Position numbers and translations under genes: made by a program. DNA of 64,000 nt, taken from NCBI RefSeq assembly GCF_034006335.1, contig NZ_JAWDIQ010000001.1; one strand, written 5' to 3'. Below the pieces are notes generated by a model that saw nothing but the letters and a program-made list of their open reading frames with translations, searched no databases and had not been told where the DNA came from. Source of the stretch: Paracerasibacillus soli. Its GTDB lineage: Bacteria; Bacillota; Bacilli; Bacillales; Amphibacillaceae. Below are positions 10,254-19,995 of the stretch, piece after piece. Position 1 is the first letter of the stretch. Each line of letters starts with the position of its first letter.

Positions 10254-11233
10254 CTATATCATAAATGTCGGCTTATGCTGTTTTAATTTTCCTTTCTGCT
10301 GACCAACAATCTCCTTCGTATGAATGTCGAGAACATCTGAAGCTTCTTGGAACCAACTCTGGTGCAGTATGCCCCCAAAACGTCTGCCGCATTGGATCGT
10401 TAATATCCCAACGAATTGGCGATAAATCGGAATCACTCGTTAAATAATCCCCATGATATAGTTCAATCCGATGACCATCAATATCGTAAATATAAGAAAA
10501 ACGCATTGGATAGTCCATGCCTGCCAGGTCCACGTTCAATGCTTTCTCCATAGCCCATGGATGCTAACACATCACATGCATGAATAATGGCTAGTGGATC
10601 AGGTAAATGAAATCCAACATGATGCAAGCGAGGCCCTAATCCATTCATAAAAGCAACATCGTGGACTGTTTGTTTGCGATGTAGCCAAGCAGCCCAAATA
10701 TTCCCTTCTTTTGTATCTGTATATTCAGAGCAAGAAAAATGTAATGATTTGCGATAAAAATGATACGTTTCCTCTACATCCGCAACCATACAATTAAAAT
10801 GATCGATACGCTGAACACGTGCACCTTTATACAAATCATACCGTTGTAATAACCGTTCTACTTCATTCATTTCTACAAAAAACTCAATTGGCAAACCTGC
10901 AATATCTTGCACACGGAAAGCTCTCCCTAATGCATATTGTGTTCCTTTATCTAACCACTGTATTTCGGTGCCCTTTTCAGTGAATAAGCTTGCCAACTGT
11001 TCTAAATCACGCTCCGTTGCCACTTTGTAACTTAATACTTCTACTGCAGGTGATGCCGCTTTTTTTAACATGAGACTATGGTGGGTTCGCTCTTCTAAAC
11101 CACGTAAATATATCGTTTCTTCGTCACTTTCTGTTTCGACAAAACCTAAGGCATCCACATAAAACTGACGGGAAACATCTAAATCTTTCACATGTAAAAT
11201 AGCTCGCGCACAGCGGATAATATTAAAATCCAT
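10254..11233 (-). CDS. hpaD: 3,4-dihydroxyphenylacetate 2,3-dioxygenase (two frameshifts)
   Basis: An extradiol ring-cleavage dioxygenase of the vicinal-oxygen-chelate superfamily, about 326 residues, like homoprotocatechuate dioxygenases of Gram-positive bacteria rather than the LigB-type of E. coli. The metal ligands are visible: His in RIDHFNCMVAD, His in RLHHVGFHL and Glu in HRIELYHGDY. N- and C-terminal VOC repeats begin at ARAILHVKDLDVS and RIDHFNCMVADVE. Frames change near 10510 (before DIDGHRIEL) and near 10315, after which the protein ends VLDIHTKEIVGQQKGKL. The start at 11233 follows AGGTGA. Confidence 0.9.
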
Positions 11234-11353
11234 CTTACGTTCACCTATTTCTTTTCATATTTTTATAAATATTAAATGAGGTTCGGTAAAATTACTTCAC
11301 AACAAGAGTCCCTTCAACCTTCTCCTTGTCTCTTTCTTCTTTAACAGAATAAT

Positions 11354-12811
11354 TTACACTTGCAAACTACTACTCCCTTTTAAAAAGTCAGTAATATAGT
11401 TTTTAAATGTATCTTTTTCATAGTTTGAAAAATAGGTCATTCCCATACGAATTGGATCGCCAAAAAAGTAATATTCATAATGTGTTTGTCTCGAGCCAAA
11501 GGCACTTAATGTCATATCCCATGCTAAGCGGAATAATTGGACACGTTCATACCCTGCTAAATTTTTTCCTTGTAAACCACGGTGAATAATTGGTCCAATT
11601 TCTGCATGATTAAAGTCAGCTTCAGTCGGTATTCCCATTAATCCTGATGCTCCTAATATGCGAATAATTTCAGTTAAACGAGGATAAATACGCGGATACC
11701 AATTTCGTGCCGCGTCAAGTGCCACAAAATTGGTGTCATCGTTCCTGATTTGTCTAATTTTGCATTATGTTCCGCCCGATATAAATGTGACCGCATTGTT
11801 TCCAATGTCAGCATAATCTCGGTTCCTTTATCTTGCACATGTTGAAATTGATCAATTCCAATCGCATCCATCATGCTTAATGCAACACCTAGAACAAATT
11901 CGGTTTTCACAATATTTTTTGCAACAACTTGGTGGGACATATGGACAACTGCATTTGTTTCATGAAATGTGCGATTACAAATAGAAGAATCTCCACAGAC
12001 AAAAACACGTTCCCACGGCACAAATACATGATCGAAAGATACAATCGCATCGCCCTCTTCAAAACGAGAACTTAGTGGATGATCCCATTGATGTTTCCCA
12101 TAGTCAAATGATTCTCTACTAATAAAACGTAGACCTGGTGTATTATTTGGAATTGCGAAGGCTAGGGAATATGGATCATCTTTTTCTCCAGCACGTTTTA
12201 CTGTAGAAGGAAACACTAAAATTTCATCTGTTATTCCTCCTTGGGTTGCAAGTAGGCGTATACCATCAACAACTATCCCATCTTCACGTTTTTCAACTAA
12301 ATGTAAGGCAACATTCGCATCTTTTTGTTCATGTTGCATCTTTGCCGATTTACTTGTGGATGTATTAATGTATGGGTTAAACTAATATCATTTTCGCGTG
12401 CATACTCATAATAATTTCGTGCATTATCCGCATACATTTGATCGTCTTCAGCAAAAATACTATTGTTCATACCCATTGCCATCACTTCTGCATTTAAATA
12501 GTCAGGTGAACGCCCCATCATACCTCCAGATGTCTTTGCCCATTCAGTTATCGCTTCACGTCGTTTTATTAAATCTTCGATAGACGTTGGATGTAAAAAG
12601 GTCACCCCAACTAAGTCACCTGTTTTTGGAGATGTATACAACATCTTTTCTTTTTCTCATACTGTAAATCATATAGATGTGCCATTGATTGGATAACATT
12701 TTTAAAGGCGGCATGCTCTGTCACATCTTCTACACGCTCACCATGAATATAGACGTTGTTATTTGCTTCCTTTAATCTTTTAATATATTCCGCACCTGTT
12801 TTGGCTGTCAT
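11354..12811 (-). CDS. hpaB: 4-hydroxyphenylacetate 3-monooxygenase, oxygenase component (several frameshifts)
   Basis: The FADH2-using oxygenase that hydroxylates 4-hydroxyphenylacetate to 3,4-dihydroxyphenylacetate. It begins MTAKTGAEYIKRLKEANNNV at 12811 (AAAGGGGG upstream). Family segments include VYIHGERVEDVTEH, GRSPDYLNAEVMAMG, DISLTHTLIHPQVNR, IVSFDHVFVPWERVF and, at the end, FGSRQTHYEYYFFGD. The length of about 485 residues is normal. Frame changes fall near 12640, 12340 and 11720. The start is two bases after the hpaE stop, so the two are probably co-translated. Confidence 0.9.
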
Positions 12812-12812
12812 A

Positions 12813-14315
12813 TTATTTTCCCCCTTTATGATTTGGTTTTCCAAACTGTGGTATAGGATGATTTCCAAGCGAAACATGGATTGCCTTTGGTTCCGTATAA
12901 AATTCTAAAATGGCATGTTGCCCTCCCTCACGACCAATCCCACTTGCTTTCATACCTCCGAAAGGAATCCGTAGATCACACATTTTGGGCATTTATCCAA
13001 TCATTCCCGAATCAACCGCTTGTGCAACACGGTGCCCACGCTTTAAATCATTTGTCCATACATAACCAGCAAGACCATATTGCGTGTCATTTGCCATTTG
13101 AATGACTTCTTCTTCCTCAGAAAATGTTATAACGGACATAACGGGGCCAAAGATTTCTTCTTGACTAGCTTGCATCTCATTTTTTGCATGCAACAGCAAT
13201 GTTGGGGGAACAAAATTACCTTTCGTTAAATGTTTGGGTATGTTCCCTTGATAAACTTCGCACCCTTCTTCTTTGGCAAGATGAATATATTCCATAACTT
13301 TTTTATAATGTTCGCGATTGATTAACGGGCCAATTTCGGTTTTCATGTCCATTGGATCCCCAAGTACAATATGGTCGACCCGTCTTTTTAACGCATTAAT
13401 AAATCGCTGTTTTATATTTTTATGAACAAAAACTCTTGAATTTGCAGTACATCTCTCCCCATTAAAAGAGAAAATCCCCCATACAGCAGCATCTAATGCC
13501 CGCTCAAAATCTGCATCATCAAATATAATAAGTGGTGATTTCCCTCCAAGTTCCATTGACGTTTTCTTTAATGAATCAGCTGCATTTTTTATAATTGTCT
13601 TGCCTGTCACCGTTTCTCCTGTAAATGAAATCGCTTTCACTTTTTCGTTTTGAACTAGTGAGGCCCCAGCTTCCTCGCCATAGCCGTGTACTACGTTAAA
13701 TACACCATTTGGAAGTTTTGCCTGCTGAATAATTTCCGCTAATTTATTTGCAGATAGTGGAGAAAGTTCAGCAGGTTTTAATATAACCGTGTTACCACTA
13801 GCCAAGGCAGGCGCTACTTTCCAAGTCGTTAACATAAAAGGTGCATTCCACGGAGTAATCAGTCCAACCGCGCCAAGTGGTTGGTAAACCGTGTAGTTTA
13901 AAAATTCGCAGTCAACTTGATACGCATCCCCATGCATTTTTGTTTGAACCATGCGGGAATAAAAGCGGAAGTTTTCAGCTGCACGTGAAATCATATTACG
14001 CGTTTGTTTAATCGGGAGTCCTGAATCCAATGATTCTAAAACCGCAATTTCTTCCTGGTTTTCATCGATAAGTGTAGCAATCTTTTCAATGTAAGCCATC
14101 CGCTCTTTTAGCTTCATCTTTCCCCATGGCCCTTTCGTAAAAGCTTCCTCCGCTGCTTGGACCGCGTTTTCAATATCAAGTTCATTTCCTTTGGCTACAT
14201 AATTTATGACCTCGTTAGTAAATGGATTGATATTTTCAAAATATGCATTACGCTCAGATTCAACAAATTTTCCGTTCATAAAAAGCTTTACATCATCTAT
14301 TTGTTCATGCTTCAT
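12813..14315 (-). CDS. hpaE: 5-carboxymethyl-2-hydroxymuconate semialdehyde dehydrogenase (frame breaks near 13000)
   Basis: An NAD-dependent aldehyde dehydrogenase of about 500 residues that oxidises the ring-cleavage semialdehyde. It contains GLITPWNAPFMLTTWK, SFTGETVTGK, the catalytic Glu in SMELGGKSPLI and catalytic Cys in SFNGERCTANSR, then QEEIFGPVMSVITF. The main frame stops after VDSGMIG; the normal end continues in other frames as WINAQNV, DLRIPFGGMKASGIGREGG and FYTEPKAIHVSLG up to a stop at 12813. At least two indels therefore lie between 12965 and 13000. It follows the DapA-like gene in the operon. Confidence 0.88.
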
Positions 14316-14383
14316 TTACCTACCCCTTTATTCATCATCCAGATAAAGCAATTAGATGGATTTTCCACAATACAATGACACGA

Positions 14384-15313
14384 TTAATTTGACAAAGAAT
14401 GTGAGTCTGACGCTAACATGTTATAAGAAATTAATGTTTCCCTAATTTCTTGTTGTATTTCTTTTGATGGGATATCTAGTGGTTTTCGTAGCACAGGTTT
14501 AATTTTTCCTAACATTGCTAACGCTGCTTTTGCCGGTGCTGGATTTGTATCACGAAAAAGCACATCATTCAATTCAAGCATATGATAGTGCAAATCTTGC
14601 GCGCCTTTCACATCGCCGGCTTCCCATAAGTTGTATAGTTGTGCAACTTCCTTTGGTGCTACATTGGACGTCGCGCTTATGTGTCCCGCTCCACCAATCG
14701 CTAACATTGGATAACATAATACTTCAATGCCAGAGTATAAATTAAAATCACGGCCACACTTTAAAAGTACTTTATTAACATGTTCAAAATCTTTATTTGA
14801 TTCTTTTACACCGATAATATTTGGGCAATCTTCATGAAGTTGTGCAATTGTGTCAGCGTGTAGGTTTACAGCTGTTCTTCCAGGGATGTTATATAAAATG
14901 AGTGGTATTGTAACAGAGTCTGCTACTGCTTTGAAGTGTTTGTATAACGCATGTTGGTTAGGTTTATTGTAGTATGGGACAATGACGAGTGCACCATCTG
15001 CTCCCATTTCTTCAGCTACTTTTGTTAGTCGAAGTGTTTCTTGATGATTGACGGATCCTGTTCCAGGAATAAAAGGGACTCTTCCGTTTACTATTTTACA
15101 AGCATATTCCATGACCTGCTCACGTTCCTCTACTGTCATCGAACTCGGTTCCCCCGATGTGCCTGTAACAGAAATACCATGACTTCCACTATCAATCTGC
15201 CAATTAATTAATTCCGCAAACTTTTCAAAATCAATACTTTCATCCTCGTTAAATGGTGTAATGACCGGAGCAACGGAACCACGTAATCGCCTACTTATTT
15301 CTTTATACTGCAA
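14384..15313 (-). CDS. DapA/NAL-family Schiff-base aldolase, first gene of hpa operon
   Basis: A 309-residue class I aldolase of the dihydrodipicolinate synthase/N-acetylneuraminate lyase superfamily. The Schiff-base Lys is in NIIGVKESNKD, the Tyr of the catalytic triad in VPYYNKPNQH, and the carboxylate-binding Arg in LYNIPGRTAVN. The usual GTTGES loop reads GTSGEP, a departure from true DapA. No hpaH or hpaI gene is present, so I infer it may cleave the C7 hydroxy-oxo-diacid to pyruvate and succinic semialdehyde in place of HpaI. The start is TTG at 15313, supported by AAAGGAGG seven bases upstream. The sigma-A promoter lies at 15359-15387. Confidence 0.75.
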   Translation of the reverse strand: MQYKEISRRLRGSVAPVITPFNEDESIDFEKFAELINWQIDSGSHGISVTGTSGEPSSMTVEEREQVMEYACKIVNGRVPFIPGTGSVNHQETLRLTKVAEEMGADGALVIVPYYNKPNQHALYKHFKAVADSVTIPLILYNIPGRTAVNLHADTIAQLHEDCPNIIGVKESNKDFEHVNKVLLKCGRDFNLYSGIEVLCYPMLAIGGAGHISATSNVAPKEVAQLYNLWEAGDVKGAQDLHYHMLELNDVLFRDTNPAPAKAALAMLGKIKPVLRKPLDIPSKEIQQEIRETLISYNMLASDSHSLSN

Positions 15314-15358
15314 TGAAACTCCTCCTTTTAACTGGTATCAATTTTCTGAATTAAATAA

Positions 15359-15387
15359 ATCATATATGATTTGATATATATTGTCAA
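15359..15387 (-). promoter_or_regulatory. Sigma-A promoter of the hpa operon with overlapping operator
   Basis: On the minus strand a perfect -35 TTGACA (15387-15382), a 17-base spacer and a -10 TATGAT (15364-15359) precede the TTG-started aldolase gene by about 45 bases. The 12-bp palindrome ATCATATATGAT (15359-15370) covers the -10 box. The same TATGAT/ATCATA half-sites occur at the gntR promoter. The arrangement predicts repression by the adjacent GntR protein through steric blocking of RNA polymerase. Confidence 0.8.
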
Positions 15388-15400
15388 TCTCTTTTTTTTG

Positions 15401-15449
15401 AAAAAAGCTAGCATAAATATGATTTCACTACATTCATATTTATGCTAGC
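15401..15449 (-). terminator. Intrinsic terminator after gntR
   Basis: A perfect 16-bp inverted repeat (GCTAGCATAAATATGA, 15407-15422, against 15434-15449) with an 11-base loop, followed on the minus strand by TTTTTT. The gntR stop codon (15445-15447) lies inside the upstream arm. It separates the regulator transcript from the hpa operon promoter just downstream. Confidence 0.85.
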
Positions 15450-16112
15450 CCTTTGTTACGTTATTATTTTTTAATCTTCTTCTCTCAAAGTCTTCGGCAG
15501 TCCGTAGTTTGTGCTTACGTGTGAGCAATTCCAAAGTTAAGAGATCATCCCCTTTTCTAATAAATCAATAATTTGCTCATGTTCATTTATCGATTCCTTT
15601 ACCCTTTTAGAATATAAGGTTGAACCAGCACCACGTATTGCATCCATGCGATTCCATGTAGATTCGATTAATTCTAGCAAATAGCGATTATCACACGCTT
15701 CGCAAATCGTACGGTGGAATGTTGCATTCAATGCACTAAACTGCATCATATCAAATGTTTCTAAAGCCTCCTTCATGCTTTTATTTTGATCTTTTAAAAG
15801 CGCTATTTTTTCTTTCGGAAAATTTTTGGCACTTAATGCTGTTGCGTGACTTTCTAAAACTGCTAGGATTCGCAATGTGTCAGAGTAATCTGTTTCATTT
15901 ACTTCGGCTACAACAGGGCCAATATTTCGCTTGTAAAAAATCAATCGTTCTGCCTCTAACTGGCGAATTGCTTCGCGAACGGGAATTGCACTTGTTTGTA
16001 ATTCATTCGCAATTTGATCAATGACAATTCGTTGTCCTGGAGCGTAAACATGTTCAATAATACGTGCTTTTAAAACGCGATATACTTTTTGTTGTTTCGT
16101 TTCTTTTATCAT
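15445..16112 (-). CDS. GntR-family (FadR/VanR-type) regulator of the hpa region (one frameshift)
   Basis: A repressor with an N-terminal winged helix (KVYRVLKARIIEHVYAPGQR, LQTSAIPVREAIRQLEAERL) and an all-helical FCD effector-binding domain (LESHATALSA, FHRTICEACDNRYLLELIES, SINEHEQIIDLLEKG). Metal/effector-type His and Asp positions of FCD domains are seen in NATFHRTICEACDN and SINEHEQII. The frame changes near 15545 and the protein then ends LTLELLTRKHKLRTAEDF. It is transcribed toward the hpa operon and sits between it and the TRAP genes; operator-like palindromes at both promoters suggest it controls both and itself. No Shine-Dalgarno precedes the ATG (see promoter entry). Confidence 0.85.
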
Positions 16113-16121
16113 AGTGGATTT

Positions 16122-16150
16122 ATCATATACAAAATAATATATGATGTCAA
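16122..16150 (-). promoter_or_regulatory. gntR promoter with autoregulatory palindrome, possibly leaderless
   Basis: TTGACA (16150-16145), a 17-base spacer and TATGAT (16127-16122) form a consensus minus-strand promoter. ATCATATA at 16122-16129 and TATATGAT at 16138-16145 make an inverted repeat with an 8-base spacer inside it. Transcription should begin near 16115, only about three bases before the ATG at 16112. There is no ribosome site between, so the transcript may be leaderless. Confidence 0.7.
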
Positions 16151-16437
16151 TTTAGTGTACAATGATGTAAGTATTAACTACATACTTTAAGATTCGCTCT
16201 AGTACCTCTTTATTTTCCAGTTAAACAAAACTACGAATTATCATTGTCTTTATCACAATTGACCTAAACTGTTCAGTCGTGAAAACTTGCCTCACTAATA
16301 TCGTTCCAGAAAAACACTACGCCAGTATTTTGTATAGTGCCGTTTTATACCTGCTATTTTTTCTTATAAAGCGATGTTTTCCGCTGCAGATCGTTGCTTT
16401 CCGTGGGCAATGCCTCAACTTCCTCGTTAATCTATTT

Positions 16438-16465
16438 AAAAAAGCTGCCTCTTATGAGAGACAGC
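16438..16465 (-). terminator. Terminator of the TRAP operon
   Basis: GCTGCCTC and GAGAGACAGC form a hairpin (16444-16465) followed on the minus strand by TTTTTT, about 50 bases after the permease stop. Apart from this and the gntR promoter, 16113-16511 contains no coding signal that I can support. Confidence 0.8.
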
Positions 16466-16511
16466 CATCTTTCATACCGTATTTAATTTTCAGCATCCAT
16501 CAACCCATTAT

Positions 16512-18487
16512 TTATGCCCCAGCTACTACTTCTGTTCTTCCCGTTTTATCCCCTTCGCCACCTTTTCTTTGCCTTTGGATAAACCAGATAACTGCCATAA
16601 TAGCGAGCCCAACAATGTTCGTAATCATGCCAGGATCAATCATCAACAATCCACCGATAAACAGTGCCATTCGTTCCCACATATAAGAATTTGTCGTAAA
16701 GTAACCGATCATTGCACTACTTACTCCTGTCATTCCAAGAAGAGCAGTTCCGACTGATACGATTAATGCAACTGGTGTCACATCAACTAATAATAATATT
16801 GGATCCGCAATAAATATATATGGAATTACAAATGCCGCAATAGCTAACTTTACAGCCAACACACCTGTTTTAAAAGGATTGGCTCGTGCAATCCCCGCTC
16901 CCGCATATGCTGCTAAACAAACAGGAGGCGTAATGTCTGCTACAATTCCAAAGTAAAACACAAACATATGAACCGCAATTGGTTCTACTGCGAACGTATT
17001 AATTAATGCAGGTGCTGCAATCGTTGCTGTTACAACATAGTTGGCTGTTGTAGGTAAGCCCATTCCAAGAATAAGACAGGCAATCATTGTAAGCACTAAA
17101 GCTAATGGCAAAATTCCACCAGAAAGTGCAATAATTCCTGCTGCAAATTTAGAGCCTAATCCTGTTATACTAACAACTCCAGCGATAATTCCTGCTGTAG
17201 CAACAGCTGCTATTACAGGAAGTGCAACACGTGCACCTTCTTCTAACACGTATAATGTCTTTTTAAAAGATAGTCTTGTTTCCTTTCGAACTAGACTGAC
17301 TAGATATGCGGATACGATCCCCATTAGAGCAGCTCGTTGGGGTGTAAATCAGACATAATCGTACCAATTATCACCACAAGCGGTAAAAGCATATATCCGT
17401 ACTTCATCATTAAATCCTTTAGACGAGGTAATTCAGCTTTTGGTAACCCGACAATTCCTAATTTTTTTGCCTCAAAGTGTGTACCAATAAAAATCCCCGT
17501 AAAATATAAAACTGCCGGAATAGCTGCTGCTAACATAATCGTTGAAAACGGGACATTTAAATACTCCATCATAATAAATGCAGCCGCGCCCATAAGTGGT
17601 GGCATGATTTGTCCACCTGTAGAAGCAGATGCCTCTGTTGCTGCAGCAAATTCTGGCTTGAATCCCGACTTTTTCATCATCGGAATAGTAAATGATCCGG
17701 AGGCAACTGTATTTCCTACTGAACTTCCAGAAACCATACCTTGTAAAGCACTTGCCGCAACCGCCGCTTTTGCAGTTCCACCAGTAAATCGGCCTGTCAG
17801 GGCAAATGCAGATCATTAAAGAACTTTCCAATGTTTGTATGGACTAAAATAACACCAAAAAATAAAAAAGGAAAATGAACTTCGACGAAATTTGAATTGG
17901 TGTTCCAAACACACCGCTTTCCTGAAACCACAAGTTCGGTGCAAGTCGATCAATGGAGAAGCCAGGATGGGATAAAATCTTTGTCGGTACATGATCACCA
18001 AAAATTGCATATAAAATTGCAACACTTGCCACTACAATGATTGGTACCCCCACTGTTCGGCGTGTTGCTTCTAAGACTAATAAAATACCAATAATGGATA
18101 TACCAATATCTATTGTCTCATACCCTACTACACGACCTCTTAATAATTCATCAAAGAAGATAACTTTGTGATAGGTCACATACATCGCGGTAAACGCAAG
18201 TATGACGTCATACCAAGGAACTGATTTTTGAATGCGATGCAGCCCTTTTTAGCCGGGAAAAGTAAAAAGATAATCCCTAGCGCTGTACCTAAATGAATTG
18301 CACCTTGTTTTTGTGATGGCAAAGTCCCAAAATATGCTGTATATAAATGGAAAACTGTTAAAGAGATTCCTAGAAAGGAAACAACCCATTTCCATTGACC
18401 AATCTTCGTTCTAAATTGACTTTCACGGTCATACTTTTCCAATATCGTTTGAGCATCAATTTGCTGTTCATGTTGCGTTTTACTCAT
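16512..18487 (-). CDS. TRAP transporter fused 4TM/12TM permease, TAXI type (three frameshifts)
   Basis: A fused DctQ-DctM permease of about 658 residues for a Na+- or H+-driven binding-protein-dependent symporter. It starts MSKTQHEQQIDAQTILEKYD; the small-subunit helices follow, then DctM signatures SGSSVGNTVASGSFTIPMMK, ASTGGQIMPPLMGAAAFIM, ILGMGLPTTANYVVTATIAAP and HMFVFYFGIVADITPPVCLA. Frame changes lie near 18200, 17840 and 17330. It is downstream of the TAXI receptor gene (65-base gap) in one operon. Proximity to hpa genes and a shared operator-like site suggest an aromatic acid or a carboxylate from that pathway as substrate; this is inference. Confidence 0.85.
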
Positions 18488-18552
18488 CCGACCACCACCC
18501 TTTTATAAGTATGGAAGAGATGAAAAAATCATCTCTTCCCTTAATGTAGAAA

Positions 18553-19543
18553 TTACTTTTTCAATTCATCTAGACTTTTAATACCTGTACTTTCACGTGT
18601 AATAATTTGCACAACTTCTGGATAGATATGTCCAATAAAGGCAGCGTTTTCAACTGCACCTTCTGAGAACTCACCTTCACCATTAATTGCGTCTAGTGCT
18701 GGAACATGTACACTCATACCTAAATCCATTTTATCATCACGGATAGAAGCCATATTTTCAATAGACGCACCCGTTTCCTGGTTTGTTACACTAATACTAT
18801 CAATATGGTTATTCCAAACGTTCGCCATTTCTCCACCAAGTGGATAATATGTTCCACCAGAACTTCCTGTACCTAATATTAATTCAGATTTGTCATCTGA
18901 AACATTTAATTCTGCGATTGGATTGTCAAATGATAGTCCTTGTTCCTCATAATAGCGCGCAGCACCTGGATGAATTGGTAAGTCTTCTGCCCCGTTTAAT
19001 GCATTTTCTAGCGTCATCTGTTTTCCTTGGTTATGTGTAATTTCATCTGAGTTTTCAACCATCAACTTTGCTAATTGATAACCCAGTTCTTCACTAATTG
19101 TATTCGTATTTGCCATTAAAATAGCATATGCCGTAACAGTTTCATATCGTTTTACAAAATCATACGTATCTGCAGGAATAGTATGACGACGATATCCCGT
19201 ATTTTCCTCCATATACGCAATTGCATCATCTGAAAGTTCTAGCATCATCACATCACCGGCTGAAGCATGTAGGTTTTCAATACTACCTGCGGGCAAACCT
19301 AAAATACCAAATGAAATGTCAATATTGCCATCTTGCACCTGATCAGCTGCATCACCAAAACCTTCCTGGAATGCTGTATAGTCTCCATCTTCAACGCCGT
19401 ATGCCTTCAAGATTTGTTTTGTAACTGAATTCGTTTCACTTGCTGCTGGTCCAATGGCAATCCCCTTTTACCACCACCACAAGCCGTTAACAATACAATT
19501 CCTATTAGAACTGCGAATAAACCTAGTAATCTTTTTTTCCCAT
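18553..19543 (-). CDS. TAXI-family TRAP receptor, lipoprotein, circularly permuted order (frame breaks near the N-terminus)
   Basis: The extracytoplasmic substrate-binding protein for the permease. A lipoprotein signal (KKRLLGLFAVLIGIVLLTAC) is followed directly by what is normally the C-terminal half: IAIGPAASETNSVTKQIL, FGDAADQVQDGNIDISFG and LPIHPGAARYYEEQGL. The normal N-terminal half then follows without a stop: ELILGTGSSGGTYYPLGGEM, QETGASIENMASIRD and ending at IKSLDELKK. All family segments are present once but in swapped order. The ATG at 19543 has AGGGG six bases upstream; reading from it needs one extra base in the A7 run near 19535, and a second frame change lies near 19465. Confidence 0.8.
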
Positions 19544-19592
19544 TTTGTTCCCCTCGTTTCATAATTTTGACTTCTATGTATGTGCAAACGCT

Positions 19593-19610
19593 ATCATACA
19601 TTGATATATA
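19593..19610 (-). promoter_or_regulatory. Candidate GntR site upstream of the TRAP operon
   Basis: ATCATACATTGATATATA (plus strand) shares ATCATA and the ten bases TTGATATATA with the hpa promoter region, where the two blocks are spaced four bases further apart. On the minus strand it supplies a TATGAT -10 candidate, but no good -35 box is seen. It lies about 50 bases before the receptor start. Confidence 0.45.
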
Positions 19611-19795
19611 AATAAAAATGTGTAGAAGCCTACCCTTATTATACTAAAATCTATCTTTTTATCAACCGCTTATTTTATATTTTCTGATTATTTGCTTAGA
19701 ATCTCCATTTTTTGTATCTTAGAAGATACGTTTCCTTCATGCCTAAAATCGACGAAGGGACGTAAGTGTGATGTTCGAAATAAAAATATATAATC

Positions 19796-19837
19796 ATAAA
19801 AAAATCCATATAAAGGACATTGCTCCCTATATGGATT
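19796..19837 (-). terminator. Terminator after motB
   Basis: AATCCATATA (19803-19812) pairs with TATATGGATT (19828-19837); the minus strand continues as TTTTTT. It lies about 160 bases past the motB stop. The rest of 19611-19995 shows no gene. Confidence 0.75.
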
Positions 19838-19995
19838 CTATTTCTATTTTATTCTATTTATTTCCTTAAGGCTATGATGATAAGATGATCTATTTTTACA
19901 CAATTAAATCAAACTATGTAGCTTTACTGGGCAGTTGATCCCCACAATGATAATGATGTAGGGACGTCCAGCCAGTCAGCTTCGGATCAAATAAG

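Noticed and set aside
18553..19410. Two separate truncated TAXI receptor genes in tandem
   Set aside because: The two halves are joined in one open frame with no stop, start or signal sequence between them, and each family segment occurs only once.
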